64,000 nt of DNA from Streptomyces narbonensis (GTDB lineage Bacteria; Actinomycetota; Actinomycetes; Streptomycetales; Streptomycetaceae). The translations under genes and the position numbers were made by a program. This document shows, one piece after another, positions 28,465 through 39,037 of this stretch. The stretch covers positions 1 to 64,000 of the forward strand of contig NZ_BMSF01000007.1 of the NCBI RefSeq assembly GCF_014649015.1, read 5' to 3'. The notes under the pieces are model-generated. The model saw only the letters and a list, made by a program, of their open reading frames with translations. It had not been told where the DNA came from and ran no database searches. Numbering within the stretch: the stretch's first letter is position 1; each line of letters opens with the position of its first letter.

Positions 28465-28482
28465 ACTTGCCGGTCGTCAAGT
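28465..28482. promoter_or_regulatory. TetR-type operator 2 (regulator side)
   Basis: ACTTGCCGGTCGTCAAGT: 18-bp dyad with perfect 5-base ends ACTTG/CAAGT, 27 bases upstream of the tetR ATG. Same length and core as operator 1, 45 bases away. Confidence 0.65.
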
Positions 28483-28509
28483 AAGTTTTGTGGAAAGTGG
28501 AGAGCAGCC

Positions 28510-29067
28510 ATGGCCCGAGGCAACACCCGCCAGCGCATCCAGGACGTGGCGCTGGCGCTCTTCGCCGAGCAGGGATACGAGAAGACCTCGTTGCGTGAGA
28601 TCGCCGAGCACCTCGACGTCACCAAGGCCGCGCTGTACTACCACTTCAAGACCAAGGAAGACATCATCATCGGCATCTTCCAGGACCTCACCCGGCCCGT
28701 GGACGAGCTGATCACCTGGGCGCGGGAGCAGCCGCGCACGCTGGAGGTCAGGGAGGAGATCCTGCGCCGCTACCAGGAGTCCCTGATCAGCGCGTACCCG
28801 CTGTTCCGCTTCATGCAGGAGAACCAGGCGGCCGTCCGCGAGCTGAGCATCGGACTGACGTTCAAGGAGCGGATGCTCGAACTGAGCGGACTGATCCAGG
28901 AGCCGGACTTCACGGTGCGCGACCGGGTCCGCTGCGTGAGCGCGATCTTCACGCTGCACGCGGGGATGTTCTTCATGGACAACGTCGAGGGCGACCCCGA
29001 GGAGAAGCGCGAAGCCGTCCTCGAGGTCGCCCTCGATCTGCTGAACCAGGCCCACGGGGCCGGTTAG
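28510..29067 (+). CDS. TetR family repressor of the adjacent MFS exporter
   Basis: 185 residues. The N-terminal helix-turn-helix reads IQDVALALFAEQGYEKTSL, EIAEHLDVTKAALYYHF and KTKEDIIIGIF. The rest is a helical ligand-binding domain (FRFMQENQAAVRELSIG; FTLHAGMFFMDNVEG). Start ATG with GTGGAGAG nearby. Divergent from the MFS gene with 101 bases between starts, containing two matching operators, so it probably represses both genes and is released by an exporter substrate. Confidence 0.9.
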   Translation: MARGNTRQRIQDVALALFAEQGYEKTSLREIAEHLDVTKAALYYHFKTKEDIIIGIFQDLTRPVDELITWAREQPRTLEVREEILRRYQESLISAYPLFRFMQENQAAVRELSIGLTFKERMLELSGLIQEPDFTVRDRVRCVSAIFTLHAGMFFMDNVEGDPEEKREAVLEVALDLLNQAHGAG

Positions 29068-29090
29068 CGGGAGTTTTTGCAGGGGGGAGC

Positions 29091-29804
29091 TCAGATGCTC
29101 ACGCCGTGGGTCCGCAGGAAGGCGGCCGGGTTCACGGCGGAGCCGTAGTTCGGGGTCGTGCGGATCTCGAAGTGCAGGTGGGGGCCGGAGGAGTTGCCGG
29201 TGTTGCCCGAGAGGGCGATCTGCTGGCCGGCGGCGACCTTCTGGCCGACGTTCACCTTGATCTTCGACAGGTGGGCGTACTGCGAGTACGTGCCGTTGGC
29301 GTGCTTGACGACGATCGCGTTGCCGTACGCGGGGCCGTCGCCGCCGCCATTCGGGCCTGCCTTCACGACGGTGCCTGTGCCCGCGGCCTTGACCGGGGTG
29401 CCGACCGGGACGGCGAAGTCCTGGCCGGAGTGCTTGTGGGCCCACATGGCGCCGCCCTGGTTGTAGCTGGCGGTCAGCGTGTACGAGGCGACCGGCTTGA
29501 CCCAGGAGGGGGTCGCCTTCTTGGCGGCCTTCACGGGCGTGGCCTTCACGGCGACGGCCTTCACGGTCGCGGCCTTCTGGGCTGCGGCCTTCGCGGCGGC
29601 GACCTTCACCTGGGCGGCGACGTGCGCCTGGGTCTCGGCCTGGGCGGCGACGGCGGCGGACGCGGTGACGGCGACCGGGGCGACGGCCTTGCCCTCGGCG
29701 GCGAAGGCGGACCCTGCTCCGGCCACCAGCGACGCTCCCAGACCCGCGGCGGCGAGGGCGACGGCGGCGGTACGGGTGGCGGGGTTCATGACGCGCTTCG
29801 ACAT
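29091..29804 (-). CDS. Secreted M23 (LytM-type) peptidase
   Basis: 237 residues. The signal peptide (about 1-36, AAAGLGASLVAGAGSAFA then AEG) directs export. An Ala/Lys/Val-rich helical stretch (AAQVKVAAAKAAAQKAATVK) forms a stalk. The C-terminal LytM domain has the zinc-binding HKHSGQDFAVPVG (HxxxD) and SGPHLHFEIR (HxH). It should cleave peptidoglycan crosslinks during growth or sporulation. Start ATG chosen with GGAGG 11 bases upstream; a longer frame into the leader has no signal peptide. The leader carries two perfect hairpins. Confidence 0.92.
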   Translation of the reverse strand: MSKRVMNPATRTAAVALAAAGLGASLVAGAGSAFAAEGKAVAPVAVTASAAVAAQAETQAHVAAQVKVAAAKAAAQKAATVKAVAVKATPVKAAKKATPSWVKPVASYTLTASYNQGGAMWAHKHSGQDFAVPVGTPVKAAGTGTVVKAGPNGGGDGPAYGNAIVVKHANGTYSQYAHLSKIKVNVGQKVAAGQQIALSGNTGNSSGPHLHFEIRTTPNYGSAVNPAAFLRTHGVSI

Positions 29805-30279
29805 ACGGGGGAAAACCTCCGGGAAGTACGGGACCCGACGCGATCGGTGCTCCGCATCGGGCTTGCTCATCCTTGGTAACCCGGACCCCCGCCCATCCCA
29901 AAACACCCCATCTACGACATTGCGTCGTAGCGATCTCCAGGGGAGATCGACCCTTGACGGCCTTGGCTTCAACTCCTGAAACCGGACATACCGCCACAAG
30001 GGAAGCGGTTTATCCGCACGTCACGGGCGGCCGGAACTGCCCGAAAGGCCGCGCACCGCCCGGTTCGGGACCCCGTGGGACCAAAGTCCCGGCGGTTGAT
30101 CACTAAACGTCCCGAATCACCACCAAAGGTCGCCACTATTCCAGTTAGTACCCCTCGAAACGCCTGTGCGCCTTGTCACCCGGCGCCGCCCGCGAAAGCG
30201 ACCTGGGTCACGCAACCGGCCCGCCGGAAAGGCCGTCCCGCACTACGCTGACGAATTCGGCGATCTTCGGGGGGCAGAC
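29805..30279. other. Divergent control region, M23 peptidase and NACHT gene
   Basis: 475 bases without a supported gene. On the minus strand it is the M23 leader with two tight hairpins (29912-29948). On the plus strand a TTGACG at 29953-29958 and a TACGCT at 30244-30249 are possible promoter elements for the NACHT gene. The middle (29990-30160) is less GC-rich than the rest of the window and includes CCGAATCACCACCAAAGG near 30111. I looked for a ydaO-type c-di-AMP riboswitch upstream of the peptidase and did not find its conserved core. Confidence 0.5.
29912..29948 (-). promoter_or_regulatory. Two tandem perfect hairpins in M23 peptidase leader
   Basis: CTACGAC-ATTGC-GTCGTAG (29912-29930) is followed one base later by GATCTCC-AGG-GGAGATC (29932-29948). 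Both are perfect 7-bp stems, 108-145 bases upstream of the peptidase start on the minus strand. They could be RNA hairpins in the leader or two protein-binding dyads at the promoter. Confidence 0.6.
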
Positions 30280-32850
30280 ATGGAACCGGCACTCATCGGC
30301 ACCCGGCTCGGCTCGGCGGCGATCGGCCCACTCCTGAAGAAACTGCTGGTCAGCGACGGTCCGGGGGCCGGTCTCACGGGCAACGCGGCCAAGGTGCGGC
30401 TCTCCGGCCTCGTCTCCTTCCGTGGCGAGAAGCGCACGCTGACCGAGAAGGACGTCCGCAAGCTGGCGGCGACGCTGGTCGATCGGTCCCGGGGCGGGCA
30501 CCGGGAGGCCCCGTTCCCCGCGGACGAGAGCGAGGCGGTCGCCCACACCCTGGGGACGACCCTCCTCGCCCTCGGCGACCTCGACATGGACGACGTCCAG
30601 GCCGTCCGCCTGGGCCACCGCACCCTCGCCCACCGCCTGCGGACCGCCGCCCCCGCCCCCGACGGCCTCTCCACCGACTCGGTCCTCTACCTGGAGTCGA
30701 TGACCGAATGGGCCTGCCTCCACATCCTGGAGTTCTTCACCCAGCGGTCCACCTTCATCGCCCGCAGCCTGGTGGAGCAGACCCGGGGGCAGACGGAGCT
30801 GATCGCGAAGATCGACGAGCTCATCCGCCGGACACCCCGGGCGGACGGCCACGACGCCGAGTTCGAGCGCCGGTACCTCGCCCACCTGGCGAAGAAGCAC
30901 GGCCGCCTCACCATCTACGGGATCGACCTCCACGACTCACCGGACCGGTGGCCGCTGGACGTGGCGTACCTGTCCCTGGAGGCGACGGGGGCGGGGCCCG
31001 CGGCCCCCTCGGCAGACCTGGCGGACCCTGGGGCGAGCCAGTCGGACCACGGGGCAGGCCCGGCGGACCACGGGGCAGGCACCGCGGACCATGGGGCAGG
31101 CACCGCGGACCCCCTCCACCCTCAGGAGCGGGACCGGTCCGTCACCCGCGCCGACATCGCGCTCGCCCGCCACGAGAAGGTCCTCCTGCGGGGACCGGCC
31201 GGGGCGGGCAAGACGACGCTCGTCCAGTGGCTGACGACCGCCGCGGCGGCGGAGAAGCCGGCGGACGGCATGGGCTACCTCCACGGCCGCGTCCCCTTCG
31301 TCCTCCCCCTCCGAGCCTTGACCCGCCACGGCGAGCGGCTCCCCTCCCCCACCGGCTTCCTCTCCGCCGCCGGCTGCCCGCTCACCCCGCCCGAGGGCTG
31401 GGCCGACCGGGTCCTGGCGGCCGGGCGGGGTCTGGTCCTCGTGGACGGCATCGACGAGATCCCCGAGGACGAGCGCGGCCGGGCCCGCGACTGGCTCCGC
31501 GGCCTCCTCGACACGTACGAGGGCAACCGCTGGCTGGTGACCTCGCGCCCCACGGCCGTACGGGACGACTGGCTGGCCCCCGAGGGCTTCACCGAGCTGA
31601 CGCTCTCCCCCATGAACGGCGCGGAGGTCACCACCTTCGTACGCCGCTGGCACCGGGCGGCGGGACCGGAGGCCGAGCCGTACGAGCAGGCGCTGCTCGA
31701 CGCCCTCCGCTCCGCCGAGCACGTCGCCCAGCTCGCCACCAACCCCCTCATGTGCGGTCTCATCTGCGCCCTGCACCGCGACCGGCGCGGCTTCCTGCCC
31801 CGGGGCCGCAAGGCGCTCTACGAGGCCGCCCTGTCGATGCTCCTCTCCCGCCGCGACCGCGAGCGCGACATGGGCGCCCCGTCCGGCCTCGTTCTCGACG
31901 AGGCCCCCCAGATCCAGCTGATCCAGCGGCTCGCGTACTGGCTGACGCTCAACGGCCGGACGACGCTGGACCGGGCCCATGCGGAGTCGATCGTCACGGA
32001 GGCCGTCCCGGCGGTCCAGGAGGCCTCGGCCCACCCCCCGGGCCTGGTCTTCACCCACCTCCTGCACCGCAGCGGGCTCCTGCGCGAGCCCACGGCCGAC
32101 ACGGTCGAATTCGTCCACCGCACCTTCCAGGACTACCTCGCGGCCAAGGCCCTGGTAGACCACTGGGACATCGGCGTCCTGGTCCGCCACGCGACCGACG
32201 ACCAGTGGGAGGACGTCATCCGCATGGCGGTGGGCCACGCGCGCCCGCGCGAGTGCGCGGAGATCCTGCGGGAACTGCTGGCCGCGGCGGACGCGACCGA
32301 CCACCGTCGGACCAGGCTGCGGCTCGTGGTCCTGGCGGCAACGGCCCTGGAGCACGCGACGGAGGTGGCCCCGGAGGTACGCCAGGAGCTGCTGTCCCGC
32401 ACGGTCGCGATCGTCCCGCCCCGCACCGTGAGCGAAGCACGTGCGCTAGCCGCCGTGGGGCGTCTGGTCCTCGACCTCCTCCCTGGCCCGGAGGGGCTGC
32501 CCGAAGAGGACGCGTGGCTGGTCGTGACGACGGCGACCATCATCGGCTCCGACGCGGCGATCCCCTATCTGGCCCGGTTCACCGGCCACCCCGCCATCCC
32601 GGTCCGGTCCCAGCTCGTGTGGGCGTGGTTCCGCTTCGACACGGACCGGTACGCCGAGGAGGTCATCGCGCGACTCGACCCGACCGACCTGGAGTACACC
32701 GTCCAGACCGACGAGCAGGCCGCCGCACTCGTACGGCTCGGCGTACGGCCGTCCTACCTGGACATCCGGTCAGGACTCACCGAGCGCGGCCTCGCCCTCC
32801 TCGCACCGCTGCTCCCCCACGCGAGACTCCGGGCGCCGAACGAGACGTGA
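30280..32850 (+). CDS. NACHT domain NTPase (STAND/NLR-like)
   Basis: 856 residues from the ATG preceded by GGGGGG. Residues 1-235 are a helical N-terminal domain (TQRSTFIARSLVEQ; IDELIRRTPRADGHD). A linker near 255-280 has three 7-residue repeats (DHGAGPA, DHGAGTA, DHGAGTA). The NACHT core has Walker A GPAGAGKTTLVQW at about 305-317, Walker B GLVLVDGIDEIPEDE near 383-395 and sensor-type LVTSRPTAV. The C-terminal 350 residues are helical ARM/HEAT-like (FVHRTFQDYLAAKALVDHWD). Related bacterial NACHT proteins defend against phage by oligomerising on a trigger. No separate effector gene is adjacent. A 38-residue upstream extension (30166) is possible but has no ribosome site. Confidence 0.87.
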   Translation: MEPALIGTRLGSAAIGPLLKKLLVSDGPGAGLTGNAAKVRLSGLVSFRGEKRTLTEKDVRKLAATLVDRSRGGHREAPFPADESEAVAHTLGTTLLALGDLDMDDVQAVRLGHRTLAHRLRTAAPAPDGLSTDSVLYLESMTEWACLHILEFFTQRSTFIARSLVEQTRGQTELIAKIDELIRRTPRADGHDAEFERRYLAHLAKKHGRLTIYGIDLHDSPDRWPLDVAYLSLEATGAGPAAPSADLADPGASQSDHGAGPADHGAGTADHGAGTADPLHPQERDRSVTRADIALARHEKVLLRGPAGAGKTTLVQWLTTAAAAEKPADGMGYLHGRVPFVLPLRALTRHGERLPSPTGFLSAAGCPLTPPEGWADRVLAAGRGLVLVDGIDEIPEDERGRARDWLRGLLDTYEGNRWLVTSRPTAVRDDWLAPEGFTELTLSPMNGAEVTTFVRRWHRAAGPEAEPYEQALLDALRSAEHVAQLATNPLMCGLICALHRDRRGFLPRGRKALYEAALSMLLSRRDRERDMGAPSGLVLDEAPQIQLIQRLAYWLTLNGRTTLDRAHAESIVTEAVPAVQEASAHPPGLVFTHLLHRSGLLREPTADTVEFVHRTFQDYLAAKALVDHWDIGVLVRHATDDQWEDVIRMAVGHARPRECAEILRELLAAADATDHRRTRLRLVVLAATALEHATEVAPEVRQELLSRTVAIVPPRTVSEARALAAVGRLVLDLLPGPEGLPEEDAWLVVTTATIIGSDAAIPYLARFTGHPAIPVRSQLVWAWFRFDTDRYAEEVIARLDPTDLEYTVQTDEQAAALVRLGVRPSYLDIRSGLTERGLALLAPLLPHARLRAPNET

Positions 32851-32864
32851 CCGGAGACGCGAAA

Positions 32865-32904
32865 AGGGGCGGCCCCGGAACCATCTGGTTCCGGGGCCGC
32901 CCCT
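32865..32904. terminator. Strong bidirectional terminator
   Basis: A 17-18 bp GC-rich stem (AGGGGCGGCCCCGGAACC at 32865-32882, loop ATCT, exact complement to 32904), with AAAA before it, between the convergent NACHT and clpC genes. Read on the minus strand it ends in TTTTCGC, giving a short U-run after clpC. Confidence 0.9.
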
Positions 32905-32922
32905 CTGCTCAGGCGCTACGCC

Positions 32923-35445
<2,523 letters not shown>

Positions 35446-35611
35446 CGTTAATCGCTCCTCAGAGCGGTCAGTCAGTTAGGGGTCGATCCCCTCCCTGTCC
35501 TTCCGCAGCTTAGTCCCGCAAGCGGGGACCGCTCATTCCAACTGCCGACATCCGTCCGGATCACCCCTCTTCCGCGGGGAGACCTGCCGCCGAACAACCG
35601 ACAAATGCTCC

Positions 35612-35638
35612 AACCCGATGGTGCGAGACGATGTTCCC
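35612..35638 (-). promoter_or_regulatory. SigR-type promoter of clpC
   Basis: On the minus strand GGGAAC (35633-35638) is followed after exactly 18 bases by GTT (35612-35614). SigR promoters have GGAAT-N18-GTT, and clpC belongs to the SigR (thiol-oxidation) regulon of S. coelicolor as I know it. The last -35 base is C instead of T. Predicted start about 160 bases upstream of the clpC ATG. Confidence 0.6.
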
Positions 35639-35669
35639 GCAGGCCAAGTAGTTAGCCGCGCCTTGAGTA

Positions 35670-35683
35670 CGCCGATGGCGAAC
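35670..35683 (-). promoter_or_regulatory. ClgR-like activator box upstream of clpC
   Basis: Minus strand GTTCGCCATCGGCG matches the GTTCGC-N5-GCG pattern described for ClgR targets in Streptomyces. It lies about 30 bases upstream of the SigR-type -35 box, a suitable activator position for this promoter. The consensus is recalled, not checked. Confidence 0.5.
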
Positions 35684-35982
35684 GTGAGACGCCGAAGCCC
35701 GCGAGTCGCCCCTCTCCACTAGGAATGTCTTACCCGTAAGCACTGACACTCCATGCGGCACACCCCGGTTCCCTCCGCTACCAGCGAACAACCTTGCGCT
35801 GCCGAATGCCCCCGTACGCCTCATCACGGACACCTTGCGCATCCGGAGAGGGACCGTCCGTCACCACGGACGAGGCGCGGTCGAGCCCCGGACGGGCCGA
35901 GGTCGGGGGACGGTCGGGTCCTGGCAGGCCGGGGACGCGCCACGGGCGTAACCAAGAGGGCTTCGCGGGAGTTGCGCCGGGC

Positions 35983-36579
35983 ATGGCCCTCACCGTCCCG
36001 TCCCCCCGCTCCCCGCTCGACAGCGACGGCGGTCTGGCGCGGTGGTACGAGCACGAGCTCGGCTGGGCCGCGGTGCCGGGCCCTCCGGTGCAGCTGGTCA
36101 CGGGGCTGCGCTTCGACGTCCTGGAGCTGCCCGCCACGGCCGGTCGTGGCGTCCTGCGCCGGATGGGCGCGGGGACGGGCCCGGTGGCCCTGCTGGGGCG
36201 CCGGATGCGGCTGCTCGTGGCCGCGGGGAGCGCCGAGGAGCTCCCGGGACTGCTCGACTGGCTCGAGTGGGGCGGGATCTCGCTGGACCTGGCGATCCTG
36301 GGCGCCGACGGCCGGATGACCGCGCCCCTTCCCCCGGGGCGGGGCGGCTCCGGCACGCCGGGTGCCGCGGTCTGGCTGCGGGCGCCCTTGCCGGGGCGCG
36401 AGGTGGAGTCCTCGCTGCCGGCCCTGCGGTCCGCACCCTGGGGCGGTGCGGACGGCCCCTGCCTGGTGCGTCTCGTGACCGCCGCGGCCGCGGAGTGCCA
36501 CCGGGTGCGGCTGCTGAGTGCCCGGACCGGTGGCCCGGCGCCTCAGCAGCTGTCGCCTCAGCGGTTCGCGTCCTCGTAG
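35983..36579 (+). CDS. SCO3374-type conserved Streptomyces protein
   Basis: 198 residues. It opens with SPRSPLDSDGGLARWYEHELGWA, split as a Gly/Arg/Trp pattern also seen at the start of bifunctional primase/polymerase-like proteins, followed by LVTGLRFDVLELPA and DWLEWGGISLDL. No catalytic motif is clear and the length is short, so only a truncated primase-polymerase-like fold is suspected. The gene sits between clpC and lsr2, as in S. coelicolor. Its last 22 bases overlap the convergent lsr2 end. Function unknown. Confidence 0.82.
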   Translation: MALTVPSPRSPLDSDGGLARWYEHELGWAAVPGPPVQLVTGLRFDVLELPATAGRGVLRRMGAGTGPVALLGRRMRLLVAAGSAEELPGLLDWLEWGGISLDLAILGADGRMTAPLPPGRGGSGTPGAAVWLRAPLPGREVESSLPALRSAPWGGADGPCLVRLVTAAAAECHRVRLLSARTGGPAPQQLSPQRFASS

Positions 36580-36890
36580 GCCGCCTTGACGGTGGCGGGG
36601 ACACGGCCGCGGTCGTTCACGTCGTAGCCGTTCTCCTTGGCCCACGCGCGGATCTTGGCCGTGTCGGGGCTGCCGGCCGCGACACGGCCCTTGCCACGCC
36701 CACCGGTGGTGCGGCCACCGGTACGACGACCACCCGCGGTGTACGGCTCGAGCAGGCCGCGGAGCTTTTCCGCGTTTGCGGTGGTGAGGTCGATCTCGTA
36801 GGTCTTGCCGTCCAGCGCGAACGTCACCGTCTCGTCCGCCTCGACGCCGTCGAGGTCGTCGACAAGAAGGACCTGAACCTTCTGTGCCAC
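36558..36890 (-). CDS. lsr2: Lsr2 nucleoid-associated xenogeneic silencer
   Basis: 110 residues from GTG (AQKVQVLLVDDLDG), with AAAGGAAA upstream. The N-terminal beta/helix dimerisation domain is residues 1-60. The C-terminal DNA-binding domain holds IRAWAKENGYDVNDRGRVP with the RGR AT-hook-like motif that inserts in the minor groove. Lsr2 bridges and silences AT-rich, often horizontally acquired, DNA such as biosynthetic clusters. Its own upstream region (36891-37010) is unusually AT-rich for this window and includes TTTTCC-C-GGAAAA (36936-36948), compatible with autoregulation. Confidence 0.96.
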   Translation of the reverse strand: MAQKVQVLLVDDLDGVEADETVTFALDGKTYEIDLTTANAEKLRGLLEPYTAGGRRTGGRTTGGRGKGRVAAGSPDTAKIRAWAKENGYDVNDRGRVPATVKAAYEDANR

Positions 36891-37046
36891 CGGATTTCCT
36901 TTCATCGAAAATGCAGTACGCGGAAAGGAAACCGCTTTTCCCGGAAAAACACAAACCCCTGGGAGAGGTTCAGAACCCCGACGACGCGGGAAACATGCGC
37001 GATTCGGACATAGGGATCCGGTTCGGGTTCGCCGCGGGGTTCCGGG

Positions 37047-37592
37047 TCACAGGTGCAGAAGCATGCGGCTGTTGCCCAAGGTGTTCGGCTTCACTCGTTC
37101 GAGACCGAGGAACTCGGCGACGCCCTCGTCATAGGAACGCAGGAGCTCGCTGTAGACATCTCCGTCGACCGGGGTCTCACCGATCTCGACGAAGCCGTGC
37201 TTCGCGAAGAAGTCGACTTCGAAGGTCAGGCAGAATACCCGCCGCACCCCGAGCCATCGGGCGGTGTGCAACAACTTGTCGAGCACCTGATGTCCGACGC
37301 CGGCGCCCTTGAACTCGGGATCGACGGCGAGAGTGCGGACTTCCGCGAGGTCTTCCCACATGACGTGCAGAGCGCCGCAACCGACGACCGTGGCGTCCTC
37401 GTCGCGTTCCGCGACCCAGAACTCCTGGATGGCCTCGTAAAGGGTCACGGTCGCCTTGTCGAGAAGGATGCCGCGCTGGACGAAAGGATCGACGAGACGG
37501 CGGACCGCAGCGACATCACTGGTGCGGGCCCTGCGTACGGTGACGGCTTTGGCGGAGGCCGCGGAAGCGGCCGGAGAAGCAGACGGCGACAT
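37047..37592 (-). CDS. Amino-acid N-acetyltransferase (GNAT)
   Basis: 181 residues. A GNAT fold with RRARTSDVAAVRRLVDPFV at the start, acetyl-CoA loop FKGAGVGHQVLDKLL, and LGVRRVFCLTFEVDFFAKHG, which is the pattern of short actinobacterial N-acetylglutamate synthases (ArgA-type first step of arginine synthesis). Start ATG 37592; no good ribosome site is visible there, so translation may be coupled to the BlaI-type gene that ends 9 bases earlier on the same strand. Confidence 0.85.
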   Translation of the reverse strand: MSPSASPAASAASAKAVTVRRARTSDVAAVRRLVDPFVQRGILLDKATVTLYEAIQEFWVAERDEDATVVGCGALHVMWEDLAEVRTLAVDPEFKGAGVGHQVLDKLLHTARWLGVRRVFCLTFEVDFFAKHGFVEIGETPVDGDVYSELLRSYDEGVAEFLGLERVKPNTLGNSRMLLHL

Positions 37593-37601
37593 GGGGGGAC
37601 G

Positions 37602-38075
37602 CTATCGCTCCCGGGCCTCGGATCCGTCGGCACCCTTGTCGGCCACGGCCTCTTCGGGCGGGGCGGGGATCGGGTTGTCGCGCTGGACGATACGGATGGC
37701 GTCGTTCAGCGCCTCGCGCTGGTCCGGCGACATCATGCCGAAGAAGGCGACGAGGGCGGCTGCGGGGTTGTCGCTCTGGGCCCAGGCCTCGTTCATCAGC
37801 GCGGCCGAGTAAGCGGCCCGGGTGGAGACCGCCGTATATCGATAGGCGCGGCCGTCGACTTCCCGGCGCACCCAGCCCTTCTGATGGAGATTGTCCATGA
37901 CGGTCATGACGGTGGTGTAGGCGATGGACCGTTCCTGCTGGAGGTCTTCCAGAACTTCCCGGACGGTCACCGGGCGGTTCCATTGCCAGACGCGCGTCAT
38001 GACGGCGTCCTCAAGCTCTCCCAATGGACGGGGCACAGTGCCACCATAGTTCGCAAAGAGTTGATAAGCGGCCAT
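37602..38075 (-). CDS. BlaI/MecI/CopY-type transcriptional regulator
   Basis: 157 residues. The winged helix reads LGELEDAVMTRVWQWN, VREVLEDLQQERSIAYTTVM and VMDNLHQKGWVRREVDG. The C-terminal part is the BlaI dimerisation helix region. Members repress beta-lactamase, copper or membrane-protein genes and are often relieved by a partner M56 protease, which is not adjacent here. The first 15 residues before the conserved LGELED are extra, so a later GTG (38036) could be the start. Followed closely by the N-acetyltransferase gene. Confidence 0.87.
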   Translation of the reverse strand: MAAYQLFANYGGTVPRPLGELEDAVMTRVWQWNRPVTVREVLEDLQQERSIAYTTVMTVMDNLHQKGWVRREVDGRAYRYTAVSTRAAYSAALMNEAWAQSDNPAAALVAFFGMMSPDQREALNDAIRIVQRDNPIPAPPEEAVADKGADGSEARER

Positions 38076-38101
38076 TTACGTGAGGAAACGCAACAACTCA
38101 A

Positions 38102-38138
38102 ACAAAAAGGACGCACGACCTCGGAAGGTCGCACGTCC
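38102..38138 (-). terminator. Intrinsic terminator with U-run
   Basis: On the minus strand GGACGTGCGACCT, loop TCCG, AGGTCGTGCGTCC, then TTTTTGTTT. Stem of 11 pairs with a small internal mismatch. It ends the small membrane-protein transcript (gene at 38176-38355) and insulates blaI. Confidence 0.85.
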
Positions 38139-38175
38139 CGGTGGTGCGGGGTGCCTGGGGCGGGGAGAGGGGGCC

Positions 38176-38355
38176 TCAGGCGGAGGGCGAGCCGTCCGCC
38201 TGGCGGGTGGACTCGGCGCGGGCGAGGGCGGCGTCCACGACCGCGTCCTCCTTGGCCTTGTTCGGGCCGCCCTGGCTCTTGACGATCACGACGACGAGGG
38301 CGGTGAAGAACGCGGCCATCACGACGGGGGGCAGGAGCGCGGATACGTAGTCCAT
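38176..38355 (-). CDS. Small single-span membrane protein (59 aa)
   Basis: ATG at 38355 opens a 59-residue frame, MDYVSALLPPVVMAAFFTAL then VVVIVKSQGGPN, ending in TRQADGSPSA. One membrane helix occupies about residues 6-27, with a charged cytoplasmic tail containing AKEDAVVDAALARAE. The frame is supported by strong third-position GC and by a clean intrinsic terminator 38 bases after its stop. Similar tiny membrane proteins occur in Streptomyces; function is unknown. Confidence 0.75.
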   Translation of the reverse strand: MDYVSALLPPVVMAAFFTALVVVIVKSQGGPNKAKEDAVVDAALARAESTRQADGSPSA

Positions 38356-38369
38356 GCCGTCCAGAGTAG

Positions 38370-38999
38370 CTATCCGGCGGCCCGCTCCTCGGGCGGGGGC
38401 GGGGGTACGGGGCGTCGGCGCGGCGGGAAGACCTCGGAGGGCTTGGGCACCGGGCGGTCGCCGGGGGCGGGGCCGGACGGCGGGTTCGGCTTCGGCTCGC
38501 CGGCCGCCGCGCGTCCGCCGGGGAGGGCGAGCAGCCGCGCCCGGGGCGCGAGCGCCGCACCGGCGGGGGCGGGGGCGGTGGAGCCCGTCGCCTGGGAGAC
38601 CCTGGCGAGCCGGGCGCGGACGGAGCGCTCGGCGAGGAGCCGGCAGCGGGCGAGCAGCTCGTCCGCGGCGGGGTTGGCGCGCAGGGCCCGCAGAGCGGCG
38701 AGGTCGTCGACCCCGGGGTCGTACCCGGCGGCGAGGGCGTCCCGGAGGAGGCCCAGATAGCCGGTCATCGACCCGGGGAGGGCGTCCCGGTAGCGGGCCA
38801 GGTCGTCGAGGAGGAAGGCACGCAGCCGGCCGGCCTCGCGTACCGCCTCGTCCACGGATTCGGCCAGGCGCAGGCAGTCCTGGACGTCCTCGTCCTGGAG
38901 GGGGGCAGGGTGGAGGGCGATGGCAAGGGCGCCTCGGAGCACACGCAGCTCGTCCGCGCTGAATGCCATGCCGCCGCGAGATCCGTATGGCGTGGGCAT
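38370..38999 (-). CDS. Conserved hypothetical helical protein with Pro-rich tail
   Basis: 209 residues. Residues about 12-125 are helical and Leu/Ala/Asp-rich (LRGALAIALHPAPLQDEDVQ; REAGRLRAFLLDDLARY; GYLGLLRDALAAGYDP). The C-terminal 80 residues are disordered, Pro/Ala-rich (PPPPPEERAAG at the end). No domain is recognised. An alternative start is ATG 38969 (MAFSADELRVL), where the conserved-looking part begins. Upstream of the 59-residue membrane protein by 14 bases on the same strand, so probably co-transcribed. Confidence 0.68.
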   Translation of the reverse strand: MPTPYGSRGGMAFSADELRVLRGALAIALHPAPLQDEDVQDCLRLAESVDEAVREAGRLRAFLLDDLARYRDALPGSMTGYLGLLRDALAAGYDPGVDDLAALRALRANPAADELLARCRLLAERSVRARLARVSQATGSTAPAPAGAALAPRARLLALPGGRAAAGEPKPNPPSGPAPGDRPVPKPSEVFPPRRRPVPPPPPEERAAG

Positions 39000-39037
39000 G
39001 GGCCGACGATACGCGCTAATCGGACAATTTTCTCTTA

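Larger units (their letters stand above)
35446..35982. other. clpC promoter region, 537 bases without a gene
   Basis: Lies between the divergent clpC and SCO3374-type genes. It contains the SigR-like promoter and ClgR-like box described separately. A 93-residue minus-strand frame (35561-35842) covers those sites and has no family features, so I do not call it. Base composition is lower in GC than its flanks, fitting a regulatory region. Confidence 0.6.

Noticed and set aside
29805..30160. ydaO c-di-AMP riboswitch before the M23 peptidase
   Set aside because: Looked for the conserved GACAGCTAACC-type 3' core and GGGTGAAT segment on the minus strand; neither is present.
35561..35842. 93-residue minus-strand ORF upstream of clpC
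   Set aside because: Covers the SigR-type promoter and ClgR-like box, has weak codon bias and no recognisable domain.
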